From: an uncultured Flammeovirgaceae bacterium | GTDB taxonomy: Bacteria; Bacteroidota; Bacteroidia; Cytophagales; Cyclobacteriaceae | Reading direction: 5' to 3' | NCBI GenBank assembly: GCA_937884755.1 | Contig: CAKZYJ010000114.1 | Location: 1-64,000 of the forward strand | DNA length: 64,000 nt | Shown: piece after piece, positions 16,732 through 25,818 of the stretch | Layout of the letters: the number at the start of each line of letters is the position of its first letter | Numbering within the stretch: the stretch's first letter is position 1 | Notes under the pieces: model-generated | The model's database searches: none | Told to the model about the DNA's origin: nothing | What the model saw: only the letters and a program-made list of their open reading frames with translations | Position numbers and translations under genes: made by a program

Positions 16732-18963
16732 ATGTCAGAAGTGTTAAAGTTTATCAACAGAAGGGCCTTTATTTTGAGTATTTGCGTCCTCACCATTGTA
16801 CCATTTAGCAACGGTTGGGGGCAATCAAAAGAACTTACGTTGGAGGATATTTACCAACGCGGATTGTTCGCCCAGAACAATATCCAGGGAATTAACTGGA
16901 TGGATAATGGCCGCTATTATACCTCTCAGGTGCAGGATGAAAACGACTACTACCAGCACATTCTGAAGTACGACATCACTACCGGCGAGGTGGTGGATAC
17001 CTTAGTAAACGGACGCAATTTGGTGGCCGAAGGCGAACCCTATGCTTTGGTATACGGTCAGTACTCGCTTAGCCCCGATGAAACCAAAGTACTGGTAGCT
17101 ACTGAATACGAACCGATCTACCGTCGGTCTACCCGCGCCTACTACTACGTTTACAATACCGAGGATGGTTCTTTTCGCAAACTGGCCGAAGGCGGCAAAC
17201 AGTCGTACGCTACTTTTTCGCCCGATGGTAGTAAAGTAGCCTTTACCCGGGATAACAATCTCTTCTACGTGACCCTGAGTGATGGTTCGCTCACCCAGGT
17301 GACCTACGATGGCGAACAGAACCAACTAATCCACGGTAGCACCGACTGGGTATACGAAGAAGAGTTCTCTATTACCAAAGCTTTTTTCTGGTCGCCCGAA
17401 GGAGATAAACTGGCCTATCTTTCGTTCAACGAGGCTGAGGTACCCGAATACAACATGCAGGTATGGAATGGGCTCTACCCCGAGGATTATCGCTTTAAGT
17501 ACCCTAAGGCAGGCGAGGTCAACTCGGTAGTAAGCGCCTCTATTTATCACCTAACTGATCAGCAAACCGTTCCGGCAAAGCTTGGCGAGGAAGCTGACAT
17601 GTACCTGCCGCGTATGCAGTGGACTAACGACAACGATCTACTATCCATAGTCCGCCTGAACCGTTTGCAGAATAAACTGGAAATTATCCACGCTAACGCT
17701 CAAGACGGAATGACCGAGGTAGTGCTTACAGAAGAGAGCGATACTTACGTAGACCTAGATTATAACGATCACCTTCTTTATCTGGAGAACGGAAAGCAAT
17801 TCGTACGAACGAGTGAGCAGAATGGGTACAAACATATCTACTTGCACGCAATGGACGGCTCATTGGAACGACAAATTACGTCAGGAGATTGGGAAGTAAG
17901 CGAGTTTCTGGGAGTAGATGAAGATAAAAAACTAGTATACTATCTTTCTACCGAAGTTTCGCCACTACAGCGGCATCTGTACACCATTAATCTGAACGGT
18001 AAGCGAAAGCAGCAGTTAACGGAACAGCCCGGAACGCATAGTATTACCCTAAACCCGGATTACTCGTACTACATCGACCGCCACTCCTCTTCCCAATCGC
18101 CGCTTACGGTGAGCCTATATAAGGCACCCCAAGGCGAACAGATTAAAGTGCTGGAGGATAATTCGGAGCTACGTGAGGAAATAGCTAATTACCGAGTGGG
18201 AATCAAAGAATACGTAACTGTACCAATTGACGATACGTTGGCACTCAACGCCTATGTGATCAAACCTACTGACTTTGATTCTACCCAAACCTATCCGCTA
18301 CTCATGTTCGTCTACGGTGGGCCAGGTTCTCAACTGGTAAAAGATAGTTGGTTAAGCGGGCACGAACCCTGGTTTCACTATCTGGCCAATAAAGGATATT
18401 TGGTAGCTTGCGTAGATAATCGAGGTACCGGAGGCCGGGGAAAGGATTTCCGGACAATCACCTACAAAAAGCTGGGTAAATATGAAGTGGAAGATCAGAT
18501 TACCAGCGCCCAATATTTTGCTAAACAGTCGTACGTTGACTCTGACCGGATTGGTATTTGGGGCTGGAGCTACGGTGGTTACATGACTTTGCTGAGTATG
18601 CTGATGGGTAACGATGTATTTGCTGCGGGTGTGTCGGTAGCCCCAGTAACTAGCTGGCGTTTGTACGACACCATTTATACCGAGCGCTATCTGCAAACCC
18701 CTCAACTAAATCCGGAGGGTTACGATCAGTACTCACCTTTGACCTACGCCGATAAACTAGAAGGAGATCTGCTGCTGATTCACGGTACCGGCGATGATAA
18801 TGTGCACTTTCAGAATGCCGTTGAGATGCAGAATGCGTTTATTGCGGCCAACAAATCGTTTGAGTCATTTTACTACCCGAACCGTAACCACGGTATTTAT
18901 GGTGGTAACACCCGATTGCACCTATTCAGTATGATTACTGAGTTTATTCAAGAAAACCTTTAG
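16732..18963 (+). CDS. Dipeptidyl peptidase IV-like S9 family serine peptidase
   Basis: A secreted prolyl peptidase that removes X-Pro dipeptides. I start at ATG 16732, which gives a signal peptide (FILSICVLTIVPFSNGWGQS); the upstream 105 bases in frame lack coding character. The N-terminal beta propeller carries DWVYEEEF at residues 205-212, the double-Glu motif that binds the substrate amino terminus in DPP-IV. The alpha/beta hydrolase domain has the nucleophile Ser613 in GWSYGGY, Asp in GTGDDNVHFQ (688-689) and His720 in NRNHGIYGG. At 743 residues it matches the bacterial DPP-IV size. It lies divergent from thioredoxin and probably works with the other peptidases in scavenging peptides. 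Confidence 0.93.
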   Translation: MSEVLKFINRRAFILSICVLTIVPFSNGWGQSKELTLEDIYQRGLFAQNNIQGINWMDNGRYYTSQVQDENDYYQHILKYDITTGEVVDTLVNGRNLVAEGEPYALVYGQYSLSPDETKVLVATEYEPIYRRSTRAYYYVYNTEDGSFRKLAEGGKQSYATFSPDGSKVAFTRDNNLFYVTLSDGSLTQVTYDGEQNQLIHGSTDWVYEEEFSITKAFFWSPEGDKLAYLSFNEAEVPEYNMQVWNGLYPEDYRFKYPKAGEVNSVVSASIYHLTDQQTVPAKLGEEADMYLPRMQWTNDNDLLSIVRLNRLQNKLEIIHANAQDGMTEVVLTEESDTYVDLDYNDHLLYLENGKQFVRTSEQNGYKHIYLHAMDGSLERQITSGDWEVSEFLGVDEDKKLVYYLSTEVSPLQRHLYTINLNGKRKQQLTEQPGTHSITLNPDYSYYIDRHSSSQSPLTVSLYKAPQGEQIKVLEDNSELREEIANYRVGIKEYVTVPIDDTLALNAYVIKPTDFDSTQTYPLLMFVYGGPGSQLVKDSWLSGHEPWFHYLANKGYLVACVDNRGTGGRGKDFRTITYKKLGKYEVEDQITSAQYFAKQSYVDSDRIGIWGWSYGGYMTLLSMLMGNDVFAAGVSVAPVTSWRLYDTIYTERYLQTPQLNPEGYDQYSPLTYADKLEGDLLLIHGTGDDNVHFQNAVEMQNAFIAANKSFESFYYPNRNHGIYGGNTRLHLFSMITEFIQENL

Positions 18964-19126
18964 ATTCTAGCCTTGTAAGATTATCAATGCATTGTACTTT
19001 TATAATAAGGCTTCATTTATTGACGTTAAATTCTTATATTAAATAAGAAATTTAGCGGATGACTACTATGTAATAAAACCCATGAATTAATGGGAAGAAC
19101 GAATATCCATTCCGTAAATTTTCAAC

Positions 19127-19134
19127 TACTTTTG
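19127..19134 (+). promoter_or_regulatory. Candidate -7 element for the membrane protein gene at 19200
   Basis: TACTTTTG fits TAnnTTTG, 65 bases before the ATG. A -33 TTG is not clear. Confidence 0.35.
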
Positions 19135-19199
19135 TGAAGTTAACCCTAGTTAATAAACAGATACTTTAAACATAATTACTCACCAAATAAGGTCAGGTC

Positions 19200-19940
19200 A
19201 TGGAAAGCTTTCTATCAATCTTTCGGGAAATTCTTTTTTACGGAACTTTCGTGGGCATTGCAGTCGGTATTGCAATACTGCTGTACTTACTGTTTACCTT
19301 AGCTACTACCAAAAACTATAAAGCAAAGTACGACTTCATTAATCGTAATGAGAAAAAGCTGTTATGGTATAGCAGCATCGCTTTTCTTGCCGGTGGCGCG
19401 AGCTACGTTACTTCCATTCTGGCCACCGAGTGGATGTTCGTGTTCGTAGGCCTGTTTGTCTCTGTTATGTTCGGAATGATTATCGGAGTAGTTATCTATA
19501 ACTATTTGGAATACTACTATCCTACTTTTATTGAAGAGCGTTTGCACAAGTTGCGTTACAAGCCTCGTGTATCTAAAGCGGGTAATGAAATGAAACTACT
19601 TAGCGAGGACGAAGAAGATGTGCATTTGGATGAAGGACAGCAGGCTGAAGAAAATATATTTTCAGTGGATTACGATGTTTGGATTGACAGTACTACTGGC
19701 GAAACGAAAATTGAAAAATACAAAGGCCATCTGCACGCTGAGAAGTCTCCTACCTGTGGTTATTACACCTTACGGGTAGTGCGTGAAGAAATCATTGAAT
19801 CACCTACTGAAGAGAAAGAAGGTACACTAGTGAAGCATTACGAGTGTAGCTACACCAAGTACAAAACTCAGAAGGTCTTCAACATTGCAAAACTAAAGAA
19901 GAACCAGAAAGAAGCCGGAAAAAGCCTGGTTTCCATCTAA
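19200..19940 (+). CDS. Membrane protein of unknown function with cytoplasmic C-terminal domain
   Basis: A 246-residue protein I do not recognise. It has about three hydrophobic segments: FVGIAVGIAILLYLLFTLA, LWYSSIAFLAGGASYVTSIL and FVFVGLFVSVMFGMIIGVVI. A juxtamembrane stretch follows (NYLEYYYPTFIEERLHKLRYKP), then a soluble part with an acidic linker (LLSEDEEDVHLDEGQQ) and a domain with VDYDVWIDSTTGETKIEKYKGH and SPTCGYYTLRVVREEI. The latter resembles a small beta domain with one Cys and several His and Tyr residues. The start ATG has AAGG a few bases upstream. It is convergent with the SDR gene, with an inverted repeat between. Confidence 0.7.
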   Translation: MESFLSIFREILFYGTFVGIAVGIAILLYLLFTLATTKNYKAKYDFINRNEKKLLWYSSIAFLAGGASYVTSILATEWMFVFVGLFVSVMFGMIIGVVIYNYLEYYYPTFIEERLHKLRYKPRVSKAGNEMKLLSEDEEDVHLDEGQQAEENIFSVDYDVWIDSTTGETKIEKYKGHLHAEKSPTCGYYTLRVVREEIIESPTEEKEGTLVKHYECSYTKYKTQKVFNIAKLKKNQKEAGKSLVSI

Positions 19941-19945
19941 TTCAA

Positions 19946-19991
19946 TGAACAATGTGCAGTGAGCGATTAACTGTTCATTGTACATTGTTCA
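19946..19991. repeat. Intergenic inverted repeat between convergent genes
   Basis: Arms 19946-19964 (TGAACAATGTGCAGTGAGC) and 19973-19991 pair over 19 positions if G.U wobble is allowed at three of them. It lies 5 bases after a stop codon between convergent genes, as at 3500-3573, with which it shares the AACAATGT core. Confidence 0.65.
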
Positions 19992-20001
19992 CTACTAATT
20001 G

Positions 20002-20793
20002 TTAAGCGCATCCCATTTTACCTCCGTCTACAGTCAAATTTACTCCCGAAATGTAAGCGGCTGCTGGTGAAGCTAGAAAAGCTACGGCATAACCAATCTC
20101 GGCCGGTTCAGCAAACCGCCCTACCGGAATCTGCGCTATCATATTTTGCTCTATCTCTTCGATCGTCTTTCCCTGAGTCTCTGCTCGCTTCTGAATCAAA
20201 TCGCGAATGCGCCCAGTTTCAGTAGATCCTGGCAATACGTTGTTTACGGTAATTCCGAACTGTCCCAATTCTTTAGACAAGGTCTTAGCCCAGTTGCCTA
20301 CCGCACCTCGAATGGTGTTGGAAACGCCTAAGCCCGGAATAGGCTCCTTCACCGAGGTAGAAATAATATTTACAATTCGGCCGTATCCTGCAGCTTTCAT
20401 CTTAGGTAAGATAGCTTGTAACAAGGTCTGATTGCCGATCACGTGCATCTCAAAACCTTTACGGAAAGCATCCAGGCTAGCTTCGTGAGCCAAGCCTGCC
20501 GGTGGCCCCCCGGTAATGTTCACCAGAATATGAATCTCTGACTGGTTACTCACGTAATCTTGCAATACTGCTTTCAAATAATAGGACTGCTGAAAGTCGG
20601 CACAAAGGTAATTGTGGCTTTGTCCCTCAGCGGAGGGTAATTCACTTAGAGTTTTCTTGAGCTTTTCTTCGTTACGAGCAATCAGGGTTACACTAGCTCC
20701 CAGGTCGGCAATCTCCATAGCACAGGCTTTTCCTATACCATCAGTGCTACCACAAACAACTGCTTTTTTGTTGGTTAGGCTAAGATTCATCAT
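20002..20793 (-). CDS. SDR family oxidoreductase lacking the canonical YxxxK motif
   Basis: A 263-residue short-chain dehydrogenase/reductase. The nucleotide site is present (CGSTDGIGKACAMEIADLGASVTLIARN, a G-x3-G-x-G variant), as is the NITGGP strand, and the end of the family fold (AVAFLASPAAAYISGVNLTVDGG). The catalytic segment reads IISTSVKEPIPGLGVSNTIRGAVGNWAKTL: Ser is kept, but Tyr-x3-Lys is replaced by Asn-Thr-Ile-Arg. This pattern is known in a subgroup often annotated as FabG-like, so it may be a real variant rather than decay. It is divergent from kynU with 40 bp between the starts, so co-regulation with tryptophan catabolism is possible. Confidence 0.82.
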   Translation of the reverse strand: MMNLSLTNKKAVVCGSTDGIGKACAMEIADLGASVTLIARNEEKLKKTLSELPSAEGQSHNYLCADFQQSYYLKAVLQDYVSNQSEIHILVNITGGPPAGLAHEASLDAFRKGFEMHVIGNQTLLQAILPKMKAAGYGRIVNIISTSVKEPIPGLGVSNTIRGAVGNWAKTLSKELGQFGITVNNVLPGSTETGRIRDLIQKRAETQGKTIEEIEQNMIAQIPVGRFAEPAEIGYAVAFLASPAAAYISGVNLTVDGGKMGCA

Positions 20794-20833
20794 TTTTTTC
20801 CATCTTTTTTGCTGCGGATGAAGTTATAAAAAT

Positions 20834-22099
20834 ATGGAAGAACTGCATAGCCTGGCTAAAGCTTACGACCAGGAAGATGAACTGAGAGAATTTAGGAACC
20901 AATTCCACATCCCTACCGACGATCAGGGAAAGGAGAAAATTTATTTCTGCGGCAACTCACTGGGGCTTCAGCCTAAGTCAGTGGCCGGAGCGGTAGAGAA
21001 AGAACTGGAAAACTGGCGCACTAAAGGAGTAGAAGGGCACTTCGCCGAGCCGGAACCTTGGTGGACCTACCACAAAAAACTGAAAAAGCCGCTGGCGCAT
21101 CTTACTGGTGCCAAAGAACACGAAGTGGTAGCGATGAATAATCTAACCACGAACCTTCACTTACTGATGGCTACCTTCTATCAGCCTACGGCAGAGCGGT
21201 ACCGAATTATCATTGAAGCTGGGGCCTTTCCCTCCGATCAGTACGCAGCCGAAAGCCAGGTTCGCTGGCACGGACTTGACCCGCAGGAAGCTTTGGTAGA
21301 GTTACGCCCTCGCCTGGAAGAAGAGATACTTCGTACCGACGATATTTTGCGTACTATTGAACAGTACCGGGATACACTAGCGTTGGTGATGCTGCCCGGC
21401 ATCCAGTACTATACCGGACAGTTTTTTGATCTCCAGGCTATAGCCCAAGCTGCCCATCAGGCGGGAGCCAAGGTAGGGTACGATTTGGCGCATGCTATCG
21501 GTAACGTACCTATGCAATTGCACGAATGGAACGTAGACTTTGCGGTATGGTGTAGCTATAAATATCTGAATTCTGGTCCCGGTAATACGGGTGGAGCATT
21601 TGTCCACGAGCGCTACGCCGAAGATACTGACCTTCCCCGCCTAGCCGGATGGTGGGGATACCGCGAAGAGGATCGATTTCAGATGAAACCAGGGTTTAAA
21701 CCTATGTACGGAGTAGATGGCTGGCAACTTAGTAATGCCAATATTTTGCCGATGGCTGCCCAACGAGCTGCACTGGAGGTGAGTGAGCAGGCTGGCATGG
21801 AGCAACTGCGGAAAAAGAGCCTGAAACTCACTGGATTTCTAGAACAGTGTATTCGTGCGTTTGACCCCAATCGGAAATATATCCGTATCATCACTCCGGA
21901 AAATCCGGAGGAAAGAGGGTGTCAGTTATCCCTGGTATTTTCCCAGCAGGGCAAGCAGGTATTTGAAAAACTAACACAATCTGGTATTATTGTCGATTGG
22001 CGAGAGCCAAGCGTCATTCGGGTGGCCCCGGCTCCCTTATACAATACCTTTACTGAGGTATATCGCTTTTCTGAAATTCTTCGCGAAACCTTATCTTGA
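20834..22099 (+). CDS. kynU: Kynureninase
   Basis: A 421-residue PLP enzyme that cleaves kynurenine or 3-hydroxykynurenine to anthranilate or 3-hydroxyanthranilate plus alanine. The motifs are present: FCGNSLGLQPKSV at the start, VVAMNNLTTNLHLLMATFY, VGYDLAHAIGN, and the PLP lysine K243 in WCSYKYLNSGPGN. The end has VDWREPSVIRVAPAPLYNTF. The length is standard. Its stop overlaps the next start (TGATG), so it is translationally coupled to kmo. Together they give the middle steps of the eukaryote-type kynurenine route; tryptophan dioxygenase and 3-hydroxyanthranilate dioxygenase are not in this window. Confidence 0.95.
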   Translation: MEELHSLAKAYDQEDELREFRNQFHIPTDDQGKEKIYFCGNSLGLQPKSVAGAVEKELENWRTKGVEGHFAEPEPWWTYHKKLKKPLAHLTGAKEHEVVAMNNLTTNLHLLMATFYQPTAERYRIIIEAGAFPSDQYAAESQVRWHGLDPQEALVELRPRLEEEILRTDDILRTIEQYRDTLALVMLPGIQYYTGQFFDLQAIAQAAHQAGAKVGYDLAHAIGNVPMQLHEWNVDFAVWCSYKYLNSGPGNTGGAFVHERYAEDTDLPRLAGWWGYREEDRFQMKPGFKPMYGVDGWQLSNANILPMAAQRAALEVSEQAGMEQLRKKSLKLTGFLEQCIRAFDPNRKYIRIITPENPEERGCQLSLVFSQQGKQVFEKLTQSGIIVDWREPSVIRVAPAPLYNTFTEVYRFSEILRETLS

Positions 22100-23442
22100 T
22101 GAGTAAAGGTACGATGACAATTCTAGGCGCAGGCTTATCTGGTGCCCTACTCAGTACGCTACTAGCGCAAAAAAACTATTCCGTTCAATTATACGAAAAA
22201 CGGTCTGATCCTCGAAAATTCGGGCTGGAAGAAGGCAGGTCGATTAATCTGGCCTTAAGCCATCGTGGGTGGCAAGCCCTGGGTCAAGCTGGGCTGAAGA
22301 GCAAGGTGCAGGAGCAGGCCATTGCGATGCGAGGTCGAATGATGCATAGTGAAACTGGTGATCTATCCTTTCAACCCTACGGTACTGAAGACCAGGCCAT
22401 TTACTCAGTCTCGCGGCTGGGGCTTAACCGGTTACTAATAAATGAGGCGGAACGGGCCGGGGCTGAACTATGCTTTCAGCATCGTTGCGAAGAAATCTAT
22501 TTGAAGCGAGGAGCGGCTCTTATCCAAAACCTGGGAAATGAAGAAAGTTTTGTAACCGAACCCGATTTGCTGATTGGGGCGGACGGTGCTTATTCAACTC
22601 TTCGAACGGCTATGCAAAAGACTCCGCGTTACAACTATAGCCAATCCTATATTGAGCACGGTTATAAGGAGCTAAGCATCCCGGCAAAGAACGGAGATTT
22701 TGCATTGGAACCGCACGCGCTGCACATCTGGCCGCGAGGCGGATACATGCTGATTGCGCTGCCTAACGCCGATGGTAGCTTTACCTGTACGCTGTTTTTA
22801 GCCTACGAGGGAAAAGAGTCGTTTGCGAAATTGAATAGTCCGGCTGAGGTAATCCGGTTTTTTGAACAGCGTTTTCCGGATGCGTTGGAGGTAATGCCCC
22901 AATTGACGGAAGAATTTTTCGCCAATCCTACTTCTGATCTAGTGACGATCAAATGCTACCCCTGGTCGCGTTACGGAAGGAATGTGCTGATTGGTGATGC
23001 AGCTCACGCCATTGTACCATTCTACGGGCAGGGCATGAATGCTGGCTTTGAGGACTGCCGGATTTTTATGGAGTTGCTGGAAGAGCACGGTAGCAACTAT
23101 GCCGATATGATTACCCACTTTCAGGAGCTTCGAAAACCCGACGCTGACGCAGTGGCCGAACTTGCCCTGAAAAACTTCATTGAGATGCGTGACTTGGTAG
23201 CTGACCGAGAGTTTTTGGAACGCAAAAAGATTGAAAGCGAACTGCACCACCGTTTCCCTGATCGCTGGGTGCCCCAGTATACAATGGTCACCTTTAGTGA
23301 TACTCGCTATTCCGACGCCCTGCGAATAGGAAAGCAACAAGATAAAATTATGCGTCGGGTAATGAAACACTACGACTATGCCTCCGAACTCACTGACCAG
23401 GACTACGAAAGGATTGTTACTCTCTTAGACGCTGAAGATTAG
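22099..23442 (+). CDS. kmo: Kynurenine 3-monooxygenase (FAD-dependent)
   Basis: A 447-residue flavoprotein that hydroxylates kynurenine with NADPH and O2. The start I use, ATG 22099, overlaps the kynU stop by one base; a TTG three bases upstream is less likely. The FAD motif GAGLSGALLS is near residue 10. The family signature EEGRSINLALSHRGWQAL comes next, then DLLIGADGAYSTLR (the DG motif), FTCTLFLAYEG, and the second FAD motif NVLIGDAAHAIVPFYGQGMNAGFEDC. The C-terminal region (HHRFPDRWVPQYTMVTFSDTRYSDAL) fits kmo and may form the membrane- or substrate-proximal lid. Downstream a 7-bp hairpin (23454-23482) separates it from a convergent gene. Confidence 0.95.
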   Translation: MSKGTMTILGAGLSGALLSTLLAQKNYSVQLYEKRSDPRKFGLEEGRSINLALSHRGWQALGQAGLKSKVQEQAIAMRGRMMHSETGDLSFQPYGTEDQAIYSVSRLGLNRLLINEAERAGAELCFQHRCEEIYLKRGAALIQNLGNEESFVTEPDLLIGADGAYSTLRTAMQKTPRYNYSQSYIEHGYKELSIPAKNGDFALEPHALHIWPRGGYMLIALPNADGSFTCTLFLAYEGKESFAKLNSPAEVIRFFEQRFPDALEVMPQLTEEFFANPTSDLVTIKCYPWSRYGRNVLIGDAAHAIVPFYGQGMNAGFEDCRIFMELLEEHGSNYADMITHFQELRKPDADAVAELALKNFIEMRDLVADREFLERKKIESELHHRFPDRWVPQYTMVTFSDTRYSDALRIGKQQDKIMRRVMKHYDYASELTDQDYERIVTLLDAED

Positions 23443-23453
23443 GGGAGCTTTAA

Positions 23454-23482
23454 GATTAGCATACAACTAATTCTCGCTAATC
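23454..23482. repeat. Short hairpin between convergent genes
   Basis: GATTAGC, a 15-nt loop, then GCTAATC. It lies between the kmo stop and the stop of the convergent 118-residue ORF. It may be a weak bidirectional 3' end. Confidence 0.35.
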
Positions 23483-23485
23483 AGC

Positions 23486-23842
23486 CTATAATAACTTGTA
23501 AGAGTAACTAAATTTTGGGCTGCTATGATTAAGTGCTTTTATTTTACTAATAATTTTCTCTAAGCTTGTTTTCCCTCCTGAGAGTGTATAAACCTGATCA
23601 TGGAATTTTACATCTACACCAGCAATCGTGGCGTCAAGGTAAACTAATCCTCTAAAATCATAGTCGTAATCAATTATCTGACTGACAACTTTCACTCCAC
23701 CTAAAATTGATTCGTTGACAAAACCATTATCTGGATGCCAGGTATCACCTAGTTCTATCAGAATAAACTTGTCGTTTGGGTTAAATAGCCCCAAGAAGTT
23801 TTTAAGGGTTAGCTCGCCACCTACCAACAACTGCTTATCCAT
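23486..23842 (-). CDS. Hypothetical protein, 118 residues
   Basis: No family is recognised. The protein is soluble and has no signal peptide: MDKQLLVGGELTLKNFLGLF, then FILIELGDTWHPDNGFVNES, VVSQIIDYDYDFRGLVYLDATIAGVDVKFHDQVYTL. It looks like a small alpha/beta fold. Its ATG lies one base after the stop of the cytochrome-dehydrogenase gene, so the two share a transcript. It could be an immunity- or accessory-type protein, but there is no direct evidence. Its coding is supported by the tight coupling more than by recognisable motifs. Confidence 0.65.
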   Translation of the reverse strand: MDKQLLVGGELTLKNFLGLFNPNDKFILIELGDTWHPDNGFVNESILGGVKVVSQIIDYDYDFRGLVYLDATIAGVDVKFHDQVYTLSGGKTSLEKIISKIKALNHSSPKFSYSYKLL

Positions 23843-23843
23843 G

Positions 23844-25607
23844 TCACCTAGCCTCTAAAGCCAGCGCTGTATTTTCCTTAGCATCTACTACTCTATAGAG
23901 GGTGCCGTTGCTTTTGGTGAAGAGATAGAGTTCCCCTTTGGTATCAGTTCCGAAGCGGAGATCAACCCGTTTGCTTTGGGTGAGCGTTTCTAAGTCAGTA
24001 GCCTGGCCGTCAAACTCCAGACTTAGCTGGTAAACTTGAGCTTGCTGTCCCAGTTCCATCTGATCTACATCCGAGTAAAATACTTTGCCTCGAGGAATAT
24101 CTCCGAATACGTATTTACCCTCCAACAGCGGTACTTCAGTACCCGCGTACACAAAGCCGCCCGAAATGGCATTACCCTCGTCATGATCGTACTGGGCTAC
24201 CGGATAAACGTAGCCTGAATCATCTTCGGGTAGCGGATACACTAGTTCGGGGTTAGCTAAAACATCAAATAGATAGTTACCCTCCCGGTTGGGCCAGCCG
24301 TAATCAGCTCCGGCTATACCCAGGTTTACTTCTTCTACACTATGCTGCCCAATGTTGGTAATAAACATCTTACCCGAACCGGTTGGGTCCCACGAGATGC
24401 GGTGGGCATTACGAAAGCCCCGCACCCAAATCTCTTTTACAGCACTGGGATCATCCACAAGCGGGTTATCATTCGGAATGCCGTACTGACCGTTGGCACT
24501 ATTATTTCCTAAAGGGTCAATACGAAGTACGCTCGTCCAGATTTGTTCTTTGGTATCACAGAGGAAGGGGTAGCGCATAGCAGCTCCACCGTCGCCCATG
24601 CCCAGGTATAGCATGCCGTAGTCGACTTCGCCGGGCTGCGCTAGTGGATTAAAGGTGACTTCCTGAAACCCATGTACGTGCGATACCATATCTACCCGCA
24701 GTAATTCCCGCTTACTACCTGAGAAAGTGGTGGCCTGGGGATCATCCGTTTTCCACTCTACTAGCACCCACTGAAGTTTGGCTTCAATACTATCGGGTAA
24801 CGGAAAGTCGGCGGGTGCAGCATTAGTCGGTTCGGTATGGGTAGTGTAGAGCAAGCCATTTTTCTCAAATTCCGGATGAAACTCAAAGCTGCCTAACCCG
24901 GTACCGTAGCCGGGAATATGGATAAACTCGGAATACTCGGTATTCATATCCAGATAAACCTCAGGCGTTTGAGCGGTAATCTCGTAAAGCTTACCGCGTA
25001 GGTCGTGCAGAAACATTCGTTCTCCCTGCTGGCTTTCTATGGCCAATAATTTATTAATACGGGCCAGCGGAGAAGCTTCCGCACTGGGAGGCACCGTTAG
25101 TACTTCTTCCAGCACCAGGGTGAGGTTGGCCATCGGAATCTTTTCCGCTACCGGATTCAGAATACCACCCGGTCGGGTATTTTGGCTTCTCTTCTGACCC
25201 TGTGAGAACTTATGAATGAATCCCAATATATGTTCAATCTCCTGTTCCTCCAGGGTAGTGAAAGCTGGCATGTACAGGTTGTACTTATCATAAAGCTGTC
25301 GGGCACGCTCGTCGTTGCCGTCAATCATCTCGGGAGCATTGCCGATGAACGAGACCAACCACTCTTTATCTACCTCAGTAGTTACCCCACTCAGATTAGG
25401 ACCAATACTGGTTTCCTGAAAGTTATGGCAAGCTGCACAGTGCTCATTAAACAATTCCTGCCCGTGCTGCACCGATAGTTCATCGCGCACAAAACTCACT
25501 TCTTTTGTTTCTTGAACTGTGTCTTCAGATTGAGAGGGGGTACAAGCAGTAAAATATAGTGACGATAGAGTGGCGAGAACAAGTAGACGTGAAATGTAAT
25601 TCGGCAT
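23844..25607 (-). CDS. Lipoprotein fusion of cytochrome c and PQQ-type glucose/sorbosone dehydrogenase
   Basis: A 587-residue periplasmic lipoprotein (lipobox LYFTACTP). Residues 40-140 form a c-type cytochrome: heme motif CAACH in FNEHCAACHNFQETSIGPNLSGV and distal Met in NLYMPAFTTLEEQEI. The rest is a six-bladed propeller of the GSDH family: FHPEFEKNGLLYTTHTEP, YLGMGDGGA, VLRIDPLGNN, WVRGFRNAHRISWDP, GADYGWPNREG, YVFGDIPRGKVFY. The dehydrogenase would oxidise a sugar or other alcohol/aldehyde with PQQ and pass electrons to the attached heme. PQQ use is inferred from the family. A TATCTTTA, one base off the -7 consensus, lies just upstream. Confidence 0.88.
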   Translation of the reverse strand: MPNYISRLLVLATLSSLYFTACTPSQSEDTVQETKEVSFVRDELSVQHGQELFNEHCAACHNFQETSIGPNLSGVTTEVDKEWLVSFIGNAPEMIDGNDERARQLYDKYNLYMPAFTTLEEQEIEHILGFIHKFSQGQKRSQNTRPGGILNPVAEKIPMANLTLVLEEVLTVPPSAEASPLARINKLLAIESQQGERMFLHDLRGKLYEITAQTPEVYLDMNTEYSEFIHIPGYGTGLGSFEFHPEFEKNGLLYTTHTEPTNAAPADFPLPDSIEAKLQWVLVEWKTDDPQATTFSGSKRELLRVDMVSHVHGFQEVTFNPLAQPGEVDYGMLYLGMGDGGAAMRYPFLCDTKEQIWTSVLRIDPLGNNSANGQYGIPNDNPLVDDPSAVKEIWVRGFRNAHRISWDPTGSGKMFITNIGQHSVEEVNLGIAGADYGWPNREGNYLFDVLANPELVYPLPEDDSGYVYPVAQYDHDEGNAISGGFVYAGTEVPLLEGKYVFGDIPRGKVFYSDVDQMELGQQAQVYQLSLEFDGQATDLETLTQSKRVDLRFGTDTKGELYLFTKSNGTLYRVVDAKENTALALEAR

Positions 25608-25818
25608 AATTTACTGGGAATTGAGTACTTAAAGATACAACGGAATTAATAGTATTCTTCGTTCACGTAAGATTATTTCCATGAATGTGACAAACGAAGG
25701 TGAGTCGGTGTTTGTGTTCTTAGAGAGTCTCGAGACGATGTCTTATCCCAGAGAGAGTCGTTGGAGAACACCTAGCGCGTCTAAACCGTTATACGTCTAT
25801 CAAACAAACTTTAAGAAT

